From positions 1,054,001-1,118,000 of the forward strand of contig CAWFXW010000026.1 of the NCBI GenBank assembly GCA_963819785.1: a DNA stretch of 64,000 bases, in the 5' to 3' direction. Position 1 is the first letter of the stretch, and every line of letters starts with the position of its first letter. Positions 58,085 through 64,000 of the stretch are shown piece after piece. The DNA comes from Palsa-504 sp963819785. Lineage in GTDB: Bacteria; Actinomycetota; Actinomycetes; Streptosporangiales; Streptosporangiaceae. The notes beneath the pieces were generated by a model. The model worked only from the letters and a program-made list of their open reading frames with translations. It was not told the DNA's origin and did no database searches. Both the position numbers and the translations under genes were made by a program.

Positions 58085-60601
58085 GTGGTCGCGCAGCGTT
58101 CCGGAGCGCCGCCACCGGAGATGTTGGTGTCGGGCAGCATCCCGCCGCTGGCCGACGCCTACTTCCAGCGCCTTGAGACCGGCATCGACCTGAAGTCCGG
58201 GCTGTTCCCCGGCGAGACCGTGGTGCTGGTGCACGGCGGTGACGGCGACGCCGTCTCGGTGGCCATGGGCGGCACCGGCAAGACCCAGCTGGCCGTGGAG
58301 TTCACCCAGGCGCTGCGCAACGCCCGGGCCGTCGACGTCCTGATCTGGATCACCGCGAGCAGCCGGGACGCGCTTCGCTCCGGGTTCGCGCAGGCGGCGG
58401 GCGCGGTCGGCGCGGGCGACCCGGCGGCGGACGCGGGCGAGGCCGCGGCCCGCTTCACCGCCTGGCTGGCGCGCACCGAGCGACGCTGGGCGCTGATCCT
58501 GGACGACCTGGCGGACCTGGCCCACCTGGACGGGTTGTGGCCGGCCGGACCGAACGGCCAGATCATCATCACCACCCGGCTGCCGGGCGCGGCGTTCGGC
58601 GTCGGCGTGCACGCGGCGGCCAGCGGGCTGCGGATCGCCCCGGTGGGCGGGTTCAGCCGCCGGGAGGCGATCTCCTACCTGAGCTCCCGGCTCACCGACT
58701 ACGCCGACCAGCGGGTCGAGGCGCTCGACCTGGCCGAGGACCTGGACGGGCTGCCGCTCGGGCTGGCCCAGGCGGCCGCGGTGATGAACGCGAACGGGCT
58801 GAGCTGCAAGGAGTACCGCGCGCAATTCGGCGAGCGGCGCGCGTACATGGCCGGCCGGCCGGTCGAGGGGGTCTCCCCCGCGGTGCTGGCCACCTGGTCG
58901 CTCGCCGCCGAGTGCGCACACCAGCTGGTGCCCGCGGGACTGGCCTGGCCGGCCCTGGCCCTGACCGCCATGCTCGACCCGCACGGGATCCCGGGCGCGG
59001 TGCTGACCAGCCCGGCGGCCTGCGGCTTCATCGCGGGCCGCCCGAGCAGCGCCACGGGCGCGGACCAGAACCTGGCCCGGACGGCGGTCACCAACCTGGC
59101 CGTGGCCGGCCTGGTCAGCATCGACCCGACGAACGCGATCCGGACCGTGCGGATGCACCGCTGCGTGCAGGCCGCGGTGCGCGCCTACCTGCCGCCCGCG
59201 GACGCGGACCAGGTCGTGGTGGCGGCGGCGGACGCCCTGGTGCAGACCTGGCCGGAACCGGGGACCAACCGGGACGGGGCGCCGGAGCTCGGCCAGGCCC
59301 CAATCGATCAGGCGCTGCTTGATCAGGCGCTGCGCGACTGCGCGATCAGCCTGTGTGCGGCCCGGCCCGGCGCCGAGACGCCGCCGGACGCGCCGCCCGC
59401 GCCGGACCCGCTGTGGCAGCCCGAGGCCCACCCGGTGCTGTTCCGGCTGGGCCAGAGCCTGGAGGACAGCAGGCTCGGCGATCCGGCGATGGCCTACTGG
59501 CAGTTCATGGTGGCCGCCACCACCCGCAGGCTCGGACCGGTGCACGCCAACACGCTCACGGCCAAGGAGCGGCTGGCCGTCGCCTACGAGGCGGCGGGGC
59601 GGTTCGGCGACGCCATCGCCTTGTTCGCCGGCGCCCTGAGCGACCGGGAACGCGGCCAGGGCCCCGAGCACCCCGACACGATCGCGGCCCGCGGCCGGCT
59701 CGCGCACGCCTACGCCGGGGCGGGCCTGCCCGGCGAGGCGGTGGCGCTGTACGAGCACATGGTGGCGGACTCGAGCCGGCAGCTCGGCCTCGGGCACCCG
59801 GTCACGCTGACCGCGCGGTCCGGGCTGGCCGACGCGTACGCCGAGGCGGGCCGGACCCGGGAGTCACTGACCACCTTCCAGATGCTCAGCGTCGACACCG
59901 AGCGGATGTTCGGCCCGCGGCACCAGGCCGCGCTGACCGCGCGGGCCAACCTGGCCGCCGCGTTCCTGACCAACGGGCAGAGCCGGGAGGCGGTGGACCG
60001 GTACAAGAGCCTGCTGGCCGATCACGAGGCGATGAGCGGCCGGGACCATCCCGACACGATCTCGGCCCGGGCCGCCCTGGCCTCGGCCTACCGCCGCAGC
60101 GGCAAGTCCAAAGACGCGATCGCGCAGCACAAGAGGGTCCTGGCCGACCGGGAGCGGACCGCCGGGCCCGAGCACCCGGACACCATCGCGGCCCGGGCCA
60201 ACCTGGCCTTCGCCTACCGCAGCGCCGGGCAGTTGCGCGAGGCGATCCCCGAGTACGAGCGCACGCTCGCCGACCGGGAACGGGTGCAGGGCCCGGACCA
60301 CGCGGACACCCGCACCGCGCGCGCCAACCTGGCCGCCGCCTACCAGCAGGCCGGCCTGTCCGAGGCCGTGCAGCAGTACGAGCACGCGCTGGCCGACTGC
60401 GACCGGATGCTCGGCCCGGCCGAGGCGGAGACGCTGACCACCCGGATCAGCCTGGCCTCCGCGCTGTACGCGGGGGGCCGCCTGATGGAGGGCGTCGCGG
60501 TGCTGCAGCGCGCGCTGTCCGACGCGGAGCGTTATCTCGGCCCGGATCACCCGATGACCCAGACCGTGCGCGCCGACCTCGACGCGGCCACGCGGACCTG
60601 A
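58085..60601 (+). CDS. STAND-type NTPase with C-terminal kinesin-light-chain-like TPR repeats (paralogue 1)
   Basis: About 838 aa from GTG 58085, chosen because the paralogue at 60926 has the same start context (GTGGTCGCGCAG after GAGAGGCT) and protein start (VVAQ). The frame is open further upstream; ATG 57986 is an alternative. A P-loop is at GDAVSVAMGGTGKTQLAVEFTQAL; Walker B ALILDDLADLAHLDGLW; sensor QIIITTRLPG. The winged-helix and arm segments follow (LDLAEDLDGLPLGLAQAAAVMNANG). From about residue 475 eight 42-residue TPR units plus a partial repeat (GPEHPDTIAARANLAFAYRSAGQLREAIPEYERTLADRER) reach the C-terminus. STAND proteins oligomerise on ligand; the trigger and output are unknown. 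Confidence 0.85.
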   Translation: MVAQRSGAPPPEMLVSGSIPPLADAYFQRLETGIDLKSGLFPGETVVLVHGGDGDAVSVAMGGTGKTQLAVEFTQALRNARAVDVLIWITASSRDALRSGFAQAAGAVGAGDPAADAGEAAARFTAWLARTERRWALILDDLADLAHLDGLWPAGPNGQIIITTRLPGAAFGVGVHAAASGLRIAPVGGFSRREAISYLSSRLTDYADQRVEALDLAEDLDGLPLGLAQAAAVMNANGLSCKEYRAQFGERRAYMAGRPVEGVSPAVLATWSLAAECAHQLVPAGLAWPALALTAMLDPHGIPGAVLTSPAACGFIAGRPSSATGADQNLARTAVTNLAVAGLVSIDPTNAIRTVRMHRCVQAAVRAYLPPADADQVVVAAADALVQTWPEPGTNRDGAPELGQAPIDQALLDQALRDCAISLCAARPGAETPPDAPPAPDPLWQPEAHPVLFRLGQSLEDSRLGDPAMAYWQFMVAATTRRLGPVHANTLTAKERLAVAYEAAGRFGDAIALFAGALSDRERGQGPEHPDTIAARGRLAHAYAGAGLPGEAVALYEHMVADSSRQLGLGHPVTLTARSGLADAYAEAGRTRESLTTFQMLSVDTERMFGPRHQAALTARANLAAAFLTNGQSREAVDRYKSLLADHEAMSGRDHPDTISARAALASAYRRSGKSKDAIAQHKRVLADRERTAGPEHPDTIAARANLAFAYRSAGQLREAIPEYERTLADRERVQGPDHADTRTARANLAAAYQQAGLSEAVQQYEHALADCDRMLGPAEAETLTTRISLASALYAGGRLMEGVAVLQRALSDAERYLGPDHPMTQTVRADLDAATRT

Positions 60602-60925
60602 TCCCGTAGCACCGCCGGGGCCGCTGCGCCCTATCACTTGCTGAGATGGTGTTCGGGTATTTGAAATTACAAGAAACTGCCGTCTACCAGTGGGACGTAA
60701 AGCCGTAAATGACTGCTTAAAAAGGGCTATGCATAGGCAATCACCCCGTGCGGCCTGCGGGAAGTCGATAGACTCGGCCTTCAGGAGATGAGTACGGACG
60801 GTACCCGGGAGGATACGGTTCGGATTACCGGGCGCAGGTAGTGACTTATCACGACATATCATCATGGCCTGGTGATCCTTATTATCATGCGAGATGAGCC
60901 CGCACGGTGAGAGAGGCTATCCACA
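60602..60925. other. Intergenic region between STAND-TPR paralogues
   Basis: A 324-bp gap, less GC-rich than its surroundings, with ACTGCTTAAAAAGGGCTATGC and ATCATCATGGCCTGGTGATCC segments. It likely holds a promoter, so the second paralogue need not depend on the first. The last bases (GAGAGGCTAT) match the leader of the first gene. Confidence 0.5.
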
Positions 60926-63346
60926 GTGGTCGCGCAGCACCCCGGCATGTTGACTCACCCGGGGATCCTGCTGTCCGGGATCGTGCCGCCGCTCGCGGAT
61001 ACCTACTACACCCGGACCGAGACCGGGCCGGATCTGGCTACCAGCCTGCAGCCCGGCCAGACCGTCGTGCTCGTGCACGGCGAGGAGAGCGACGTGGCCC
61101 CGGCGGCCCAGGGCGGCACGGGCAAGACGCAGCTCGCGGTGGAGTTCGCGCACGCCATGTGGAACGCCCGGCTGGTCGAGATCCTGGTCTGGGTGACCGC
61201 GACCAACGCGGACGCCGTGATCACCGGCTTCGCGCAGGCGGCGAACATGGTCGACGCCGGCCCGTCCAGTGAGGGCGCGGAGGAGGCCGCGGCGCGGTTC
61301 GTGTCCTGGCTGGCGCATACCACGCGGCCGTGGGCGCTGATCATCGACGACCTGAACGACGTGGCCGACCTGGAGCACCTGTGGCCGTCCGGCCCGTCCG
61401 GCCGGGTCCTGATCACCACCCGGCTGCCCCAGTCGGCCTGGGATTCGAAGGACCTGCAGGTCATCGCGGTGCCCGGGCTGAGCCGGCGGGAGGCTCTCTC
61501 CTATCTCAGCGCCCGGCTCACCGACCATCCCGACCAGCGGATCGAGGCGCTCGACCTGGGCGAGGAGCTGGGCGGCCTGCCGCTCGCGCTCGGCCAGGCC
61601 ACCGCGGTGATCAACGCCCGCCAGCAGGGCTGCCGGGAGTACCGTGCGGCGCTGAACGAGCGGCTGCGGCACATGTCCGCCGTGGACGGGGCGTCGGCCA
61701 CCGTGCTGGCCACCTGGTCACTGGCCGCCGAGTGCGCGCACGGGCTGCCGCCGGGCGGGCTGGCCTGGCCCACGCTGGTGCTGGCCGCCATGATGGACCA
61801 CCACGGCGTCCCCGGCGCGGTGATGACCAGCCCGACCGCGTGCAGCTATATCGCGGGCCGGCCGAGCACGGCGGGCGGGGCGGACCAGAACATGGTCCGG
61901 GCCGCGATCAACAACCTGGCCGCGGTGGGCCTGATCACCATCGACCCGGCCAGCCCGGTGCGCACGGTGCGGATGCACGCGAGCGTCCAGGCCGCGGTGC
62001 GGTCCTACCTGCCGCAGGCCGACCTGGAGCAGGTCGCGCTGGCCGCCGCGGACGCGCTGCTCGAGACCTGGCCCGAGGGCGAGGGCGGACCCCAGCTCGA
62101 CCAGGCCCTGCGGGACTGCGCCGCGGCGCTGCGGGCCAACGACGGCGGCATGCTGTGGAAGACCGAGGCCCATCCGCTGCTGTTCCGCGCCGGGCTGTCG
62201 CTGGAGAACAGCAGGCTGTCCGGTGCGGCGATCACGTACTGGCAGTCCATGCTGTCCACGAGCACCCGGCTGCTCGGCCCCGCGCACGCCAACGCGGTGG
62301 TGGCCAGGGACCGGCTGGCCGCGGCGTTCGAGTCGGCCGGACGTCCGGCCGAGGCGATCTCGGTGTTCCAGACCGCGCTGACCGACCGGGAGCGCAACCA
62401 GGGACCCGAGCATCCGGAGACCATCGAGGCCCGCGGGCACCTGGCGCACGCCTACCAGAGCGCGGGGCGGCCCGCGGAGGCGGTCGCCCTGTACGAGCGC
62501 ACGGTGGCCGACTCCGAGCGGCTGCTCGGCACCGGCCACCCGGTGACCCTGGGCAGCCGGGCCAGCCTGGCCGACGCGTACGCCAAGGCGGGGCAGATCA
62601 GGGACGGGCTGCGGGGCTACGAGCAGCTGCTTTCCGACGCCGAGCGGGTGCTGGGCGCGGGGCATCCGACCACGCTGAGCGCGCGCGCCAGCCTGGCCGC
62701 CGCGTACGCGGCCAACGGGCGGTTCAAGCCGGCCATCGACCAGTACGAGCGGGCGCTGACCGACCAGGAGCGGATGCACGGGCGCGATCACCCGGACGCC
62801 ATCGCGGCGCGGGCCGCCCTGGCCTCGGCGTACCGGGCGGCCGGGAAGCTGAAGGACGCCATCGGCCAGTACGAACGGGTGCTGGCCGACCGGGAGCGGG
62901 TCGAGGGCGCCGATCACCCGGACACGATCGCGGCGCGGGCCAACCTGGCCTACGCCTACCGCAGCGCGGGACGGTTCCGGGAGGCGGTCCCGGTCTACGA
63001 GCGCACCCTGGCCGACCGGGAGCGGGTCCAGGGCCCCGACCACCGAGAGACCCTGACCGCGCGGACCAACCTGGCCGGGTGCTACCAGCAGGCGCGCCGG
63101 CTGACCGACGCGATCCCGCAGTACGAGCGGGCGCTGGCCGACAGCGAGCGGATGCTCGGGGCCGGCGACACCGAGACGCTGACCACCCGGTGCAACCTGG
63201 CCTCGGCGTACTACACGGCCGGCCGCCTGTCCGAAGTAGTCGCGGTCCTGCAGCGGGCGCTGACCGACTGCGAGCGGTACCTGGGTCCCGACCACGAGAT
63301 GACCCAGACCGTGCGCCGGAACCTGGATGCCGCGACCCAGGCGTAG
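60926..63346 (+). CDS. STAND-type NTPase with C-terminal TPR repeats (paralogue 2)
   Basis: An 806-aa protein from GTG 60926 (MVAQHPGMLTHPGILLSGIVPPLADTYYTRTETGPDL). P-loop PAAQGGTGKTQLAVEFAHAM, Walker B ALIIDDLNDVADLEHLW, sensor RVLITTRLPQ. TPR units (GADHPDTIAARANLAYAYRSAGRFREAVPVYERTLADRERV) begin near residue 450 and number eight plus a partial, in the same register as paralogue 1. The two proteins share domain order and most motifs. It is followed 46 bp later by the GMC oxidoreductase. A role in signalling or phage defence is speculative. Confidence 0.87.
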   Translation: MVAQHPGMLTHPGILLSGIVPPLADTYYTRTETGPDLATSLQPGQTVVLVHGEESDVAPAAQGGTGKTQLAVEFAHAMWNARLVEILVWVTATNADAVITGFAQAANMVDAGPSSEGAEEAAARFVSWLAHTTRPWALIIDDLNDVADLEHLWPSGPSGRVLITTRLPQSAWDSKDLQVIAVPGLSRREALSYLSARLTDHPDQRIEALDLGEELGGLPLALGQATAVINARQQGCREYRAALNERLRHMSAVDGASATVLATWSLAAECAHGLPPGGLAWPTLVLAAMMDHHGVPGAVMTSPTACSYIAGRPSTAGGADQNMVRAAINNLAAVGLITIDPASPVRTVRMHASVQAAVRSYLPQADLEQVALAAADALLETWPEGEGGPQLDQALRDCAAALRANDGGMLWKTEAHPLLFRAGLSLENSRLSGAAITYWQSMLSTSTRLLGPAHANAVVARDRLAAAFESAGRPAEAISVFQTALTDRERNQGPEHPETIEARGHLAHAYQSAGRPAEAVALYERTVADSERLLGTGHPVTLGSRASLADAYAKAGQIRDGLRGYEQLLSDAERVLGAGHPTTLSARASLAAAYAANGRFKPAIDQYERALTDQERMHGRDHPDAIAARAALASAYRAAGKLKDAIGQYERVLADRERVEGADHPDTIAARANLAYAYRSAGRFREAVPVYERTLADRERVQGPDHRETLTARTNLAGCYQQARRLTDAIPQYERALADSERMLGAGDTETLTTRCNLASAYYTAGRLSEVVAVLQRALTDCERYLGPDHEMTQTVRRNLDAATQA

Positions 63347-63392
63347 CCTCACAGGAAAATTGGGACGCCCGGCGGCGAAAAGAGGTAGAGCA

Positions 63393-64000
63393 ATGGGAAG
63401 CTACGACTTTGTCATCGTGGGCGGCGGGTCGGCGGGATGTGCCCTGGCCAACCGGCTCTCGGCCGACCCGGGCACCCGGGTCCTGGTGCTCGAGGCCGGC
63501 CGGTCCGACTACATCTGGGACCCGTTCATCCACATGCCCGCGGCCCTGACCATTCCCATCGGCAACCGCTTCTACGACTGGAAGTACGAGAGCGAACCCG
63601 AGCCGTACATGAACGGGCGGCGGATCTACCACGCCCGCGGGAAGGTGCTCGGCGGGTCGAGCAGCATCAACGGGATGATCTTCCAGCGCGGCAACCCGAT
63701 GGACTACGAGCGCTGGGCGGCCGACCCGGGGATGGCCGACTGGGACTACGCGCACTGCCTGCCGTACTTCAAGCGCATGGAGAACTGCCTGGCCGCGGAC
63801 GACGCCGACCAGTTCCGCGGCCGCAGCGGGCCGCTGGTCCTCGAGCGGGGCCCGGCCACCAACCCGCTGTTCGGCGCGTTCTTCGCGGCCGTGCAGCAGG
63901 CCGGCTACCAGCTCACCGACGACGTCAACGGCTACCGGCAGGAGGGTTTCGCCCCCTTCGACCGCAACGTGCACCGGGGCCGGCGGCTCTCGGCCGCGCG
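63393..64000 (+). CDS. GMC family oxidoreductase, choline-dehydrogenase-like, 3' end cut by window
   Basis: Starts at ATG 63393 after GAGGTAGAG. SYDFVIVGGGSAGCALANRLSADPGTRVLVLEAG is the ADP-binding FAD motif. WDPFIHMPAALTIPIGNRFYDWKYESEPEPYMNGRRIYHARGKVLGGSSSINGMIFQRGNPMDYERW is the GMC signature 1 and matches BetA choline dehydrogenases closely. Only about 203 residues of an expected 530 or more are in the window; the catalytic His lies beyond. If BetA, it oxidises choline to betaine aldehyde. Confidence 0.92.
   Translation, partial: MGSYDFVIVGGGSAGCALANRLSADPGTRVLVLEAGRSDYIWDPFIHMPAALTIPIGNRFYDWKYESEPEPYMNGRRIYHARGKVLGGSSSINGMIFQRGNPMDYERWAADPGMADWDYAHCLPYFKRMENCLAADDADQFRGRSGPLVLERGPATNPLFGAFFAAVQQAGYQLTDDVNGYRQEGFAPFDRNVHRGRRLSAA

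Overview
The window is very GC-rich, densely packed DNA from a filamentous or morphologically complex actinobacterium. Evidence includes GTG starts, a SpoIIE-type phosphatase with an attached HATPase domain, a stand-alone HATPase anti-sigma-type protein, a DUF222 remnant, an ECF42 sigma factor and many expanded regulator and enzyme families. The MurL/MurD2-type pair and the STAND-TPR tandem suggest a Streptosporangiales-like or related lineage, but this is inference; the sequence gives no species-level marker. No rRNA, tRNA, CRISPR array, transposase, integrase or phage gene was seen. The window reads as chromosome with local repeat-driven change.

Layout. 0-2.8 kb: a minus-strand run of carboxylesterase, gamma-carbonic anhydrase-like protein and an amidohydrolase cut by the window edge. 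3.2-3.9 kb: pentapeptide-repeat protein. 3.9-7.6 kb: a cell-wall cluster with an apparently frameshifted laccase-domain (PgeF/YfiH) gene, MurL epimerase and a MurD ligase that is probably the MurD2 type. 7.7-14.5 kb: CPYC thioredoxin-fold membrane protein, M19 dipeptidase, tyrosine phosphatase, a two-FHA ABC exporter and a DUF2993 protein. 14.6-19.5 kb: HATPase protein, HIT protein, UbiE-like methyltransferase with a membrane partner, and the SpoIIE/PAS/GAF phosphatase. 19.7-23.2 kb: glmS, a small conserved protein and a diguanylate cyclase. 23.6-32.7 kb: MFS transporter, PLP enzyme, S53 peptidase, a DHA2 exporter with its TetR regulator, and another MFS gene with no normal stop. 32.8-44.4 kb: accessory metabolism and regulation (AhpD-like, DUF664, questin oxidase-like, MocR, LLM/MarR/FMN reductase cassette, Gfo/Idh, gene remnants, DGPF protein with ECF42, enoyl-CoA hydratase). 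44.5-49.6 kb: PPK2, then pgi-gnd-zwf. 49.6-54.2 kb: MacB-like ABC exporter divergent from a two-component system. 54.3-57.1 kb: dapF, a degenerate Nudix protein and a VOC protein. 58-63.3 kb: two tandem STAND-TPR paralogues, then the start of a GMC oxidoreductase.

Two functional threads stand out. Cell-wall precursor supply is represented by glmS (amino sugar), MurD/MurL (route to D-Glu) and dapF (meso-DAP). Central carbon flow is represented by pgi, gnd and zwf (glucose-6-phosphate into NADPH and pentose phosphate).

The least ordinary content is repeat-related: a two-copy intergenic hairpin element, a 23-bp tandem array carrying TGTACA, a terminator-like palindrome inserted in frame in a PLP enzyme, a 98-bp tandem duplication splitting a response regulator from its kinase, and minisatellites inside or beside several genes. 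Start sites, functions and repeat boundaries were assigned by reading only; no database search was run.
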